The notes beneath the pieces were generated by a model. That model was not told where the DNA came from. It made no database searches and saw only the letters and a list, made by a program, of their open reading frames with translations. Source: Sipunculus nudus (taxonomy: Eukaryota; Annelida; Sipuncula; Golfingiida; Sipunculidae). From it: 64,000 bases of DNA. Position numbers and translations under genes: made by a program. Below, piece by piece: positions 48,933 through 59,688 of this stretch; the first letter of the stretch is position 1; each line of letters starts with the position of its first letter. The stretch is taken from assembly GCA_026874595.1 (NCBI GenBank), contig CM049316.1, positions 990,001 through 1,054,000 of the forward strand, in the 5' to 3' direction.

Positions 48933-51000
48933 CATGTTCTCGCTGACTAAAATTAACACCTTGCGGTTTCTCTAGGACGGGATACATGCATGGGCTCACA
49001 CTGTGTCATTTCAGTTAAGGCCCCTGAACCTTTTGTTTAGATCTGTTGCAACAGGTATACAAACAACAATGAATTTATATTATGCCCACGGACTGTTATG
49101 TCTATTCAGCAGAGATATTTCAGAGATATTTCACAATACCTGGGATTGTGAGAGGACACCATACCAGGCTGGACATTATAATCACCACACAACAGGTCAT
49201 CAGGTCACATATTGAGCAGTAATCAAAAATGACACATCTTAGTATCAATTGATTTTGGCTTCCAAACTGAATAGATTTTAAATGAACTATTGAGAATAAC
49301 TGGTCAGGCAGGGGCACTGGAACAGACCATAAGCCCAGGGTTTTTTTCTTTCAGGGCAGAAACAAAAGTGCAAGATACATATAAACAAATATATGTATAA
49401 AATATATGAATCAATAAAAAGAATTGCTGCAATGTTTAGCCAACTTATGATCAACTGCTGACAATCTAATTTAATTTGTGTTTGTGTCAATTTTATTGTT
49501 GTGCAAATGTCATGTTGGTCAAGATTTTGTGTCTAATTCCACATACACAAGTAGAATTTCAGACTGCTTATCTGTGCAATTAAGGGGGCACTTTATATAA
49601 GAATGAATAATCAGCTTTCCAGGGCCCAGTTTATATTCTCCCATCCAAGGGGTTAAGCAGTCCTTTTGTACTGAGCTTGATGCTCCATGGCTCGGCCACT
49701 CAGATCCAGGTTTAATGGTATCACTTTGAAAAACAATGAAATATCCCTTTGCTGAGGAAATTACATTTCTTTTCACTCTAGACAAACAATGAAGGATTTT
49801 TTCTGTAAGACATAGAAAATCCACAAACTGGTGGTATAATCACAGCATCCATACAACTGCCTTTGCCAGGGCTGGAGCAACAGACATGGCATGTTAAGTT
49901 TTATTATTTATCTCTCCGAGGTTTATCCTTATCAAACAACTCCCAGGCTGACCAGATGAAATGTAATCTTACAGAATCTGAGGAATGGATATCCTTAATC
50001 TGAAAACAATTTATGGTTTCTTATTCACTAATTTTCTTCATCTAGAAGGTGAGAAAATTAATGATAAAAAATTTGATTTTGATTCCTTCCAATCTGACTG
50101 ATCTTTTTTAAAATATAGTGGTGTTTGGATATTGTCCATATACAGGAATAAAAAATTATGAGTAATTGCTTGTAAGTTGTGACATTTAGTTTGGCTAAAT
50201 GCATGGGGTTGTTTTCTTAGTTCATGAATGCCTTTAATAGGGTTCTTTTGCCTTTTCAATTTCCAAAAGTAAGACCTTTTAAGACTTTGTAAGACTTTTT
50301 TTTTTCATGAAAAATAAGACCATTTCCCATGGTGATTATACATGAAAAAGATCATTAAAAACCTTATATATAGGTCTTAATTATATTTGTTTTTATACTC
50401 ATCCAAAATACAGATGACACATAAATAAAGAAATAGGCCTTCATTTATATGTCCATACATGCTGTACTCTTTTGCAGGTTTTTGCTGTATACTAATACAG
50501 ATATGTTGTTGCGATTAGAGTTCATTCCTGTATATTATGCATGGCAAAGCTTGCATCATTTTTTCCCATAAATCTGGCCAATAAGTTTACCATATCTATA
50601 AACAGCGGTAATGCTGTAACTTGTCTGCTGCAGCCCCACGATCGCCAGGCCCCACTTCTCCCCTAGCAAAGTTCTTCATTTTCCCTCCAAAATCAAAGAA
50701 CACGTGCAAGCCAGTCTTCAGGTACAAACATTTTCATGGACATGTTCAGATATCTTCCTTCACTTGAGTTCACAGAATATCCGCAAGAAACAACGCAGCT
50801 GTAAATTTGATACAAAGAAATATTTGCTAATACATTACCATGAGGTTCCAAGCTGCGAAACTGACCAACCCTTCGATATCCTGCTGTGTTAGCGTGATCT
50901 ACTGCAAAACTGCAGGTGTCCTCGCCAAAGAGTGAGGCATTTGTAAAGAGAGCGTGGGAGCTTGGATGTTAAAAAATTTAAAGGGATACATTTGGAAAAA
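48933..51000. other. No gene recognised; right edge is satellite-like
   Basis: AT-rich with short unconvincing open frames (for example minus strand 49519-49824). The last 80 bases (AAAGAGTGAGGCATTTGTAA ... TTTGGAAAAA) match 52878-52930 on the far side of the next element. Confidence 0.5.
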
Positions 51001-51923
51001 GTGGCACGTGGGCCATGATGCTCAGCTAAATTTGACAGGGTGCTCATTTCTTTTATTAATGTTATATATTATGTACGAATAGCCTTTGGCTAATGTTACT
51101 ATGTTGAAAAAAGGAGGGAAAAATAAAAAATTTCAGGATTCATAGGAGACCTGCCTAGGACCCCCTGGATTTCAAAATAGATGGTTCCAAGGAAAATGAT
51201 ACAATTTATACCCGGTCTATCTGGGTGCTTGAAATTATGTTTCTGGTCCATAGCTTGTAGAATATAGATCCCCGTGATCCAATTACAGGTTTCCAAGGGA
51301 AACTGCCAAGGACTTCCTTGAATGTTATGTTAGAAGAGTCTAGGGCTAATGGATACATTTTGTGCCCTGACTGTACAAAATCATGCTTCTGGCCAGCAGC
51401 TTGCAGAATATAGGTCACCATGACATAATTTTATTTCAAAGGACCTAGGCCTAAAGCATATAATTTGTACCCATCTGACGTTAAAGGTGCTCAAATCATG
51501 TTTTTGACCTGTCACATGCAGATTTCCAGTGGGCTTAATTATGTTGGAAGATTTTAGGGCTTAAGGATACAATTTGTGCCCTATATGACTGTATTTGACA
51601 TGTATTATAAGAATTAAGTTACCTAATTTCAGGATTCAAAGGAGACTGTAATGCCAATAACCACCGTTTTCAACAGAAGGTTCAAAGGAAATAGACACAA
51701 TACATACCTTTTCTGTCTGAAAGCTCAAATTCATATTTTTTGGGCTCCCAGTACATAGAATATAGCCTGTGCACCATGATATAATTTCTGGTTTCCAAAG
51801 AGATTTGCCTTTAACCTCCCTGGATATTTATTTAGAAGGTTCTGGGCCTAATGCATACAATTTGTGCCCATCTGACATTCAGGGTGCTCATATAACACCT
51901 TTTCTCTGCATAATGCAGAATAT

Positions 51924-51938
51924 AGGTCACAGTGACCT
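51924..51938. promoter_or_regulatory. Perfect IR3 AGGTCA palindrome
   Basis: AGGTCACAGTGACCT is a full AGGTCA inverted repeat with 3-base spacer, the consensus of an oestrogen-receptor-type element. Function in this genome is unknown. Confidence 0.45.
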
Positions 51939-52306
51939 AATATCATGTTTTGAAAGACATTTGCCTGGGACCTCCCTGAATATTATGTTAGAATATTCTA
52001 GGCCTAATGGATACAATTGTGCCCCTCTCTCTGGGTGCTCGAATTAATTATTTCTGCCTAGGTTGCAAAATACAGTTAACCATGACCTAATTTCAGGTTT
52101 CCACAGAGATTTGCCTAGAACCTCTCTGGCTGTTGTGTTAGAAGATTCTGGATTTAACAGACATTTGTGCCTATCTGATATTCATGGTGACATCTTTTCC
52201 TTAAATGTTAAGTTTGAGGATTCTGGGCCTGATGTATACAATTTGTGCCCTATCTGACTGTGTAGGTGCTCAAAACCATGTTTTTGGCCTGTAGGTCACA
52301 AAATAT

Positions 52307-52321
52307 AGGTCACCATGACCT
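52307..52321. promoter_or_regulatory. Perfect IR3 AGGTCA palindrome
   Basis: AGGTCACCATGACCT, same position within the monomer as the site at 51924. Confidence 0.45.
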
Positions 52322-52624
52322 AACCTAAGACTTCCAAGGAGATTTGCCTAGAACCTCTCATGATATTATTGTGTTAGAAGATTCTAGGCCTAATAGATAA
52401 GATTTGTCCCCACCTGGCATTCAGGGAGCTAATATGACATTTTTTTCCTACATATAGGTCACAGAATTTGGGTTAAGTGACCTTATTTCAGGTTTCCAAG
52501 GACATTTGCCTAGGACCTCCCTTAATGTAAAGTTAGAGGATTCTAGGCCTAATGATACAATTTGGGCCCGATATGACCGTCTGGGTGCTAAAATCATGTT
52601 TTAAGCCCGTAGGTCACAAACTAT

Positions 52625-52639
52625 AGGTCACCATGACCT
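52625..52639. promoter_or_regulatory. Perfect IR3 AGGTCA palindrome
   Basis: AGGTCACCATGACCT again, in the last monomers before the tail. A one-mismatch version lies at 51412-51426. Confidence 0.45.
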
Positions 52640-52809
52640 TATTTCAGGTTTCCAAGGAGATTTGTTTAGGACCTCCCTGGATGTACAGTTAAAAGTTTCT
52701 AGATCTAACAGTTTCTATTTGTGCCCTGTTAACGGCTAGACAACCAGAATGATGACAGAAAAAGGGTGATCTCTATAGCTCAGATGATTGACAAAAACTG
52801 AGCTAAAAA

Positions 52810-53000
52810 TGCAGTTGGATGACATTGACATCGTTTACATTGGGCAGACAATAATACGTGGGCAAAATAAGTTCTGCGCAAAGAGTGAGATATTTGTAAA
52901 CAATTTATGAGAATACGTTTGGAAAAATGACATTGGATTATATTGACTTCGTTTGCATAGGGCAGACCATAATACATGGGCCAAATAAGTTCTGAAATGC
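52810..53000. repeat. ~108-bp tandem repeat, two copies
   Basis: GATGACATTGACATCGTTTA near 52821 and AATGACATTGGATTATATTG near 52926 start two similar units containing GGGCAGAC(A/C)ATAATAC and AAATAAGTTCTG. A third, partial unit is at about 50920-51000, left of the element. Confidence 0.7.
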
Positions 53001-53640
53001 AAGAGCAATATGATAAAAATTAATTTACGATCAACAAAATATATTTCTTGATTGTCATGCATAGTTTGGTAATACTGAGTTTATAATACATGCAGTATTT
53101 GGTGATACTGCCTATAGGCTCATCATTACTGACACTGATGTAAGCTCCTTACTGTCCTATATGAATGCATTTTACAGGCCTACAGGAATAGATGAGCATT
53201 TGCGGAGCAATTATAGCCAGTTATTTCAATGCTCAAATATTTCAAACATATTGTACAGCGCAGATTTATAACTTGCTATCTGCACTGTAAGCTTGCCGAT
53301 CTATATACAAAATGGTAACACCATTGAACTTTCCCACGCTCAACTTTTTTGAAGCAACATGAACTAGCTTGTATTTACGCTGTAAATAAGACAAAATATG
53401 ATGCACTGTAACTGATATTTAGTCATCCATTAATTCAATTTAACTGTGAAATATACAATGGTCATATGTGCCCAAAAAGATGTCCTTGACCGCAAATGAG
53501 GTAAATTTGTCAATGTAATATTTCACTTGACTGTCGACGTAAATATTCAAATGTATTAACTTCTATGGGGCAAACTTTCAAAACTTGTGTCAAATCCCAT
53601 TTGATATTGTTACTGGAACAATTCAGCTCTTAGGTACGCT
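53001..53640. other. No gene recognised
   Basis: No tandem structure or convincing open frame. Confidence 0.5.
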
Positions 53641-54547
53641 GTTGATGCAGGACAAGCCTAAATCATGCAGAGTTAACCAGTCCTAACCCCTGGTCACAAT
53701 GTGGTCCAGCCAAAATCCTGATTCAGACTGTAATCTGACATAATACTGAATAATGCCTTCTGCCCTGTGACCTTGACCTTTGACCTCATGACTCCAAATT
53801 GAAAAGGGTTCTTACTTTATTGGGCGGCCATATATATATATCCAGTTTGAAACCAATATATTGATCAAAAGAATGGAGTTATCACACAGAAAACAAATAT
53901 ATGGACAGATGGCAACTGTGACCTTGACCTTTAACCTAGTTACCCCTAAATCAGCCAGGTTCATCTCAAAATTGCAGGTCACTAATATAGCATAGATGGA
54001 AGGTTTGGGATTAAAAATTTGGCTTAAAATGCATCTACAACCTTTAAAAATGTGTCCTGTGACCTTGACCTTTGACCCTAAACTCAATAGGGTCTTACAC
54101 TGTTGCTTGGCATATAAAAGTCAGCTTTGAAACCAACATATCATTTCAAACTGTAGTTATCATCTGGATTTAAAAATGCAGAAAGATGTGACCTTGACCT
54201 TTTACCTTGTGATCCCAATATCAATCAGAATCTTTCCCTATTGGCAGGTCAGCTATATGTGCAAGATGGAAGGTTTCAGATGAAAAGTTTTGCTAAAAAT
54301 GCATCCACAATCTTTCTAAATAAGTGGGTTGGGTGATCTTTGAACCATGACCCCAAATTCTGTAGAGTTCTTGCGATAGAGGTGGGCCATATAAAGTTCA
54401 AATTTGAAATCTATATGTCAATCCAATCTTTAGTTATCACCAGGAAACAAAATTGACCAAGGCACAGAAAGATGAACAGATGGACAGACAGACACACAGA
54501 CAGGATGATTACTATAGGGCATCTGCTTACTCAAGCTGGGCCCTAAT
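53641..54547 (+). mobile_element. AGGTCA-rich monomer element, second-type tail
   Basis: Four to five monomers of about 140 bp (from 53765) start with CTGTGACCTTGACC. A GACAGACAGACACACAGACA stretch and a clear terminal hairpin ending GGGCCCTAAT follow. Homologous to 11941-12985. No certain head; the left limit is approximate. Confidence 0.6.
54515..54546 (+). other. Second-type terminal hairpin, CTAA end
   Basis: Outer stem TAGGGC (54515-54520) and GCCCTA (54540-54545), inner stem GCTT (54525-54528) and AAGC (54533-54536), loop ACTC. CTAA at 54543-54546 is followed by T. The arrangement parallels the first-type tail although the sequences differ. Confidence 0.65.
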
Positions 54548-54847
54548 AACAAATCAGGTTTCAGGACATGAGATGAAACCATATTAGCATATTTGATAGT
54601 TTCAATAAAATTTGGCATTCTAAAAATAAAGGAAAAATTCTTTAAAAATTGAAACAAAGCCTACAGGCCTAATGCGAACCTGTGCTATGAGATTACACCA
54701 GGTATAATGCTTCAATGCTGGACCATTACTTTTAAAGAACATGTGTAACATGTATATGAACAATGCAAGTACCAAACACTTAGAACAAGAAACAAATAAA
54801 CAAACATCACTGCTGCAATTCTGGCATGGGTGCACAAAACACAAAAA

Positions 54848-56274
54848 CTAGAATATGGGTAGTCAACAAGCACAAGTGAGGCATCGATTGAGTGGCAAGG
54901 GGAAATAGAGTGAGGTGTGTTGCTTAATAGCCTGGATGTCTGCATCTGAAATGTGTATGTAGGTTGCGCCACCTACCACAAAATCCAGAAAGCTGTCCAA
55001 GTATACATTTGCAAAATTTATGGCAGATAAGTCAAACCACTACATGTATATGAGTGATTTTAGCCCACAGCAGACAAACAGATGGACACTGTGCAAAAAT
55101 GGTGGCAGGTGGCACCATCAATTTTGTGTATGATTAAGAGATATGTGAGATCTATACACATGCAAAATTTCAGGGGGATATGTCAAACCAGTCCTGATAT
55201 ATAAGCCTGAATGTGTGCAGCATATACATAAATAAAGGTGGTGCCACCTGCCACAAAATCGAGAAAGCTATGCAAGATGTATTAACATGCAAAATTTTAG
55301 GCAGATAAGTCACATCACTGCAGAGATACGAGTGATTTTATCCCACAGCAAACAAACAGACGGACGCTGTGCAAAAATGACTGCAGGTGGTGCCACCGCT
55401 TTTGTGAATGATAAAAACCTATGTGAGATCTATAAACATGCATAATTTTTGCCCAATCTGTCAAATGGTTCCTGAGATATGAGCTTGGATGTCTGCAGTG
55501 TAAATTTGAATGTAGGTGGCGCCATCTGTCTAGAATCAAGAAAGCTGTCAAGGATGTATAAACCTGCAAAATATCAGGTGGATAAGTCAAACCACTGCCG
55601 AGATATGAGTGATTTTATCCCAAGGGAGATGAACAGATGGACACTGCAAAAATGGTTGCAGGTAGCACCACCAGTTTTGTGTATTATAAAGAGCTATGGG
55701 AGTTCTATACACATGCAAAATTTTGGCCCAACTGGTCAAACAGTTCCCGATATATGAGCTTGGATGTCTGCAGCTTAAACATGAATGTAGGTGGCGCCAC
55801 CTGCCATAAAATCAAGAAAGCTCTCCAGGATGTATACATTTGCAAAATTTCAGATGGATAAGTCCAACCAATGCAGAGATATGAGTGTTTTTATCCCAAG
55901 GCAGATGAACAGATGGACGCTGTGCAAAAATGGTTGCAGGTAGCACCACCATTTTTAATGTATGTTATAAAGCTTTCCAAGGGCTACATTTGTGCAAAAT
56001 CTTTAGCCTTATCGGTCAAATGGTTCCCAAGATATGTGGGTTTATGTGTGGAAACAGATGCACAAATGGACGCTGGGCAGAGAGAAAAGGTCAGAGGTCA
56101 ACCAAAATGAGGGTGCAGCAGTTCACATGTGACCGATCATAATTTCGATTTTTTAAAAATTCTGCCTATTGTTTATGGAGGAGTTCTCCAGAAACCTATG
56201 CGGCGATGGCGGCAGCATCGGCGTCCAACTAAAAACATAGTATCCGCAAAACTCTGTTTTGGTGGATACAATGA
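54848..56274 (-). mobile_element. Non-autonomous Helitron, copy 2
   Basis: Read on the minus strand it begins TCATTGTATCC (end at plus 56274, preceded by A) and ends CTAG (plus 54848-54851, followed by T). The 5' end holds a hairpin with GTATCC (56240-56245) and GGATAC (56264-56269). The same GTATCC(G)GCCAAAA block occurs inverted near the 3' end in copy 1, so the family has subterminal inverted repeats. The body has about four monomers of roughly 290 bp, each with two GGTGGCGCCACC-type palindromes (perfect at 55790-55801). The 3' hairpin's second arm is lost in this copy. Confidence 0.75.
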
Positions 56275-56600
56275 TTGTAGATGGCACCACCAGTCTTATA
56301 TACAACAAAGAGATATATATAAATATGCCCAATGTCAGACTGATATGTCAAACCCCTCCTGTGAAATAAGCAGGGACATACATTGTGCAAAAATTATTGT
56401 AGGTGGCACCACCAGTCTTGTACACTATAAAGCTACCCGATATGTATAAACATGCACAATTTTAGGCTGATGTATAAATTTCCTCTGTATAAATAAGCAG
56501 GCTCATACACTGCAAAAGTCAATGTAGGTGGCACCACCTGTCTTGTAAATGAGAATACCATCAAAAACAAATAAACAGGTCAAAATATCAGTCCAATACA
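56275..56600. repeat. Three ~120-bp monomers with GGTGGCACCACC
   Basis: Palindrome-type motifs recur at about 56280, 56400 and 56526, each followed by (A)GTCTTGTA and TATAAA(C)ATGC. They lie just outside the TC end of the Helitron, so they belong to a related but separate repeat. Confidence 0.6.
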
Positions 56601-56694
56601 TCAAACTTCCCCAGAGTTTGATGCACTGGGCTGACAAAGCTTAGGTGAGTAAGGCAGTTGCCCCCGAGTGACCTGTGACAAATTGCTGCCTCAA

Positions 56695-56940
56695 GCTACT
56701 GCACTGAGTGAACTCTTGACCTGCACCTGGCTAGACTGAGTGAACTTTTGACCTGTACCTGGCTGCACTGAGTGAACTCTTGACCTGTTGCATAATCTGA
56801 CACAGTTAGCAGTCTGCCAAAGCTATAAATAGATTCTGGCTGAACTTTGGTGCCAAATATGATGCAGTTAGCAGTCTGCCATAGCTATAAAATAGAATGC
56901 AGCTACTGCACTGAGTGAACTCTTGACCTATACCTGGCTG
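56695..56940. repeat. Imperfect minisatellite, GCACTGAGTGAACTCTTGAC units
   Basis: Four copies of a 35-45 base unit (CTGCACTGAGTGAACTCTTG then ACCTG(T)ACCTGG), at about 56698, 56732, 56765 and 56907. Two copies of GCAGTTAGCAGTCTGCC-type sequence are interleaved. Confidence 0.75.
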
Positions 56941-57058
56941 CACTTCTTCCAATCCTGGCAATCTATCAATGGTAAACCAAGTGCTGCCATCTATACACAA
57001 AAAGTGGTCCCTACTTGAAATAACTTTATTTTCCCAATACAAAATGCTTTTCAGCTGA
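56934..57058 (-). other. Weak candidate host exon
   Basis: On the minus strand a 125-base open segment is preceded by a T-rich tract and AG and followed by GTATAG. It would encode a stretch including CIDGSTWFTIDRLPGLEEVQ, which has normal protein-like composition but matches no family I can name. Its donor site falls in the minisatellite to the left. The flanks show no partner exon, so this may be chance. Confidence 0.15.
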
Positions 57059-57295
57059 CTTTTTATAAAAAAAAAGAAATCATGAATATATGTAAAATTA
57101 TTACAGATGCACACTGAATGCAAAATTAAAATACAGATAAAAGCTTTTAAAAAAACTTTCTTGTCAATATTAACCAAAGATAACCTAAAAATCTAAATGT
57201 CTAGTGGCAAGATGTAATAGATGCTGATAAACTGGTGCCAGGCTAGATGTAACAGCATAACACAGCTAACATATATGGTAAAATGACTCAATTCA

Positions 57296-57740
57296 ATCTC
57301 CACAATTCAGCCAAAAATCATTCATGTGGAACCATTAATGACAATTATTATAAGAATTACTGTAGGGATTATTCTTGTAAAATATTTCACAAACTGGCTT
57401 CAGTGGCATCAGTCGAAAAACGTTTCGCAGGTTTATAACTCATATAGGAAGATACAGCACACTGGCGAAGTTCAGCTTCCCGTAACTCAGCCAAAAAGCA
57501 CTGAACCAAAACCATTTGAACAAACTTGAATTATCAATATCTGAGGATAATTAATGTGTGAGATTTAAGAATTTGGCCCAGTGGTTTTTGAGAAGATCTT
57601 TGTAGCCTCTGAGCTAAAATGGGCTGTTATGGCATATGACTAAATTCAGCTTCCCATAACTTAGCCAAAAGTCACTGAAAAGAGACCATTTAAACAAACT
57701 TCAAAAAGCACTACCCTAGGATCATTTCTGTGCGATATTA
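57296..57740. repeat. ~175-bp tandem monomers, about 2.5 copies
   Basis: CAGCCAAAAATCA(TT), CAGCCAAAAAGCACTGAA and TAGCCAAAAGTCACTGAA occur at about 57307, 57488 and 57661, each followed by ACCATT(T)(G/A)AA. The small open frame at 57326-57529 lies across them and is not supported as a gene. Confidence 0.6.
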
Positions 57741-57769
57741 AACATTTAGGTGATGCTAGCTCCTGCTGT

Positions 57770-58108
57770 TTTTGGGATAGCTAAATGCATATGGCACCAC
57801 CAATTTATGAGATCTAACAACCCTATGGTCATGGACAATATTAAAGCCTAAATTCAGAGCAATCCTTGCACATATAGTCGAGATATTGGAGGTTTTGTAT
57901 CAGATTTTCAATTATTCTGGAGGGTACTTACAAGCCCTACTGCTTGGAGGATTAGGGACACAGTGATCTTATTTCAGGTTTACAAGAATATTTTTTATTG
58001 ACCTCTCTGAATATAGAGTTATAGGTTTCTAGGTCCAATGGTGTCAAAATGTGCGGGTCCAACAGACAGACAGACAGACGGACAACAGACCCTGCCAGAT
58101 CACTATAC
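57770..58108 (+). mobile_element. Helentron-like fragment: one monomer and broken tail
   Basis: One monomer of the 24960-27100 type (ATGGCACCACCAATTT near 57790, ACAAGCCCTACTGCTTGG near 57931). A short ACAGACAGACAGACGGAC tract (58064-58082) follows, and the end is at CACTATA, where the hairpin would start. Confidence 0.55.
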
Positions 58109-59000
58109 CGTATTCGAGGTAATAAGCGCCCCACCCCCTCCCTGGATTTGGGAGATCATTTAAAGAAAACTGGGGGATAAGCCATCCTAACCTCACTTTT
58201 TCCTCCTAGCCAATACCAATATAACATGAGGCAACGTAATGCTTTCATTTCTCCCCTCCAAGCTTAAAAGCCACCAGTTTTTATTATATCTCCATTAGGC
58301 TTTATCATCTATTATAATAAGAATATTAGTTACACACAACAGAATCAGTTGTCAAATGTGTCATAGATAACATTGACTGAATGTGTCCGTGAAGGCCAAC
58401 CCTGCAGGTGGCCATGATGATCGGGTGACCTGAATTCATGCAGGTACGTATGTGGATGTATTATGCAATGAAATATACCGTATTTATTCCGATTTGGCGA
58501 TCCCTCTTATTTCTCGACCCCAAAAAAATCAATATATGAAAGCCCTTCTGACAGTAGAGCCAGTGATTTTCTGCGATCGCGGACGGAATCGCAGAACTGA
58601 CAGACCAAAACAGAATTCCAAATCCTGAAAATACATTTATATAAGTTTTAATATAATTTTTGCCAAATATATCTTGGCAAATTACATAAAACATGTTTGC
58701 AGTGATATAAATGTTGATGCCACTGACAGCGTTACCCATGTACTCAAGATCCAAAAGCCCCGGGTTTATTTGTGGGTATACAGTGCTCGTGCAAGGGATG
58801 ATGGGTACTTGGCTAAATGCCATCCAGGAGCATGTAATATGCATATTAAAACAAGGATAATTTTTTCATATGGTGGCGTATTTACTGCGTAAAATATTCA
58901 CAAGTCCAGTGAATGTGGACGCTGTCAGCTGGCTTATACACTAACATACACGGAGGCTTGCACATGGCACTTCTATTACAAGACAACCAGTAGCGCGTTA
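58109..59000. other. No gene recognised
   Basis: Two ACCGTATT starts (58108 and 58480) are followed by CGAGGTAATAAGCGCCCC- and CCGATTTGGCGATCCC-type sequence, which may be ends of small DNA elements; matching opposite ends were not found. Overlapping frames on both strands at 58461-58892 are not recognised. Confidence 0.4.
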
Positions 59001-59688
59001 TAATTGTATCCGCCAAAACAGAGTTTTGGGAACCGTTTGCCCAATCAGGAAAAATAATTTGTACAAATGTAGCCCTGGGATAGCTTTATAACATACACAA
59101 AAAATGGTGGCACCACCTGCAACCATGTTTGCACAGTTTCCATCTGTTCGTCTGCCTTGGGTTAAAATCACTCATATCTCGACAGTGGTTTGACATATCT
59201 GCCTAAAATTTTGCAGGTTATACATCCCCGACAGCTCTCTTGATTTTATGACAGGTGGCGCCACCTACATTCTAGTTTAAGCTGCAGACATCTAAGCTCA
59301 TATCTCGGGAACCATTTGACCGATTGGGCCAAAATTTTGCATGTGTATAGATCTCACATAACTCTTTATCATATGCAAAACTGGTGGCGACACCTGCAAC
59401 CATTTTTGCACAGCATCCATCTGTTTGTCTGCCACGGGCTAAAATCACTCATATACATGTAGTGGTTTGACTTATCTGCCTTAAATTTTGCATATGTATA
59501 CTTGGACAGCTTTCTGGATTTTGTGGTAGGTGGCGCAACCTACATACACATTTCTGCTGCAGACATCCATGCTAATATGCAACACTTCACTCTATTTCCC
59601 CTTGCCACTCAATCCATGCCTCACTTCACCCATTCCACTCTGATTTTGGCTGATACACATAGTCGCTTGTAAACTACCCGTATTCTAG
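59001..59688 (+). mobile_element. Non-autonomous Helitron, copy 3, shortened
   Basis: Starts TAATTGTATCCGCCAAAACA (the other copies have TC at the first two bases) and ends TATTCTAG followed by T. The body keeps about two monomers (GGTGGCGCCACC at 59254-59265). It is in the opposite orientation to the copy 2.7 kb to its left. The 3' stem is eroded. Confidence 0.7.

Larger units (their letters stand above)
51001..52809 (+). mobile_element. Helentron-like element with ~165-bp monomers
   Basis: Degenerate head (GGGCCATGATGCTCAGCT, 51010-51027). About ten monomers of about 165 bp contain ATAGGTCACCATGACCTAAT, TTTCAGG(T)TTCCAAGGAGA, TTTGCCTAGGACCTC and AATTTGTGCCC. The tail lacks a strong ACGG tract and has a hairpin with arms AGCTCAG (52777-52783) and CTGAGCT (52798-52804), ending CTAAAAA. 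Flanks are two halves of one satellite unit, which fixes the boundaries to within a few bases. Confidence 0.7.

Noticed and set aside
58461-58892. 127-residue minus and 72-residue plus frames, possible host exons
   Set aside because: They overlap in antisense, match no family I recognise, and show no consistent splice signals.
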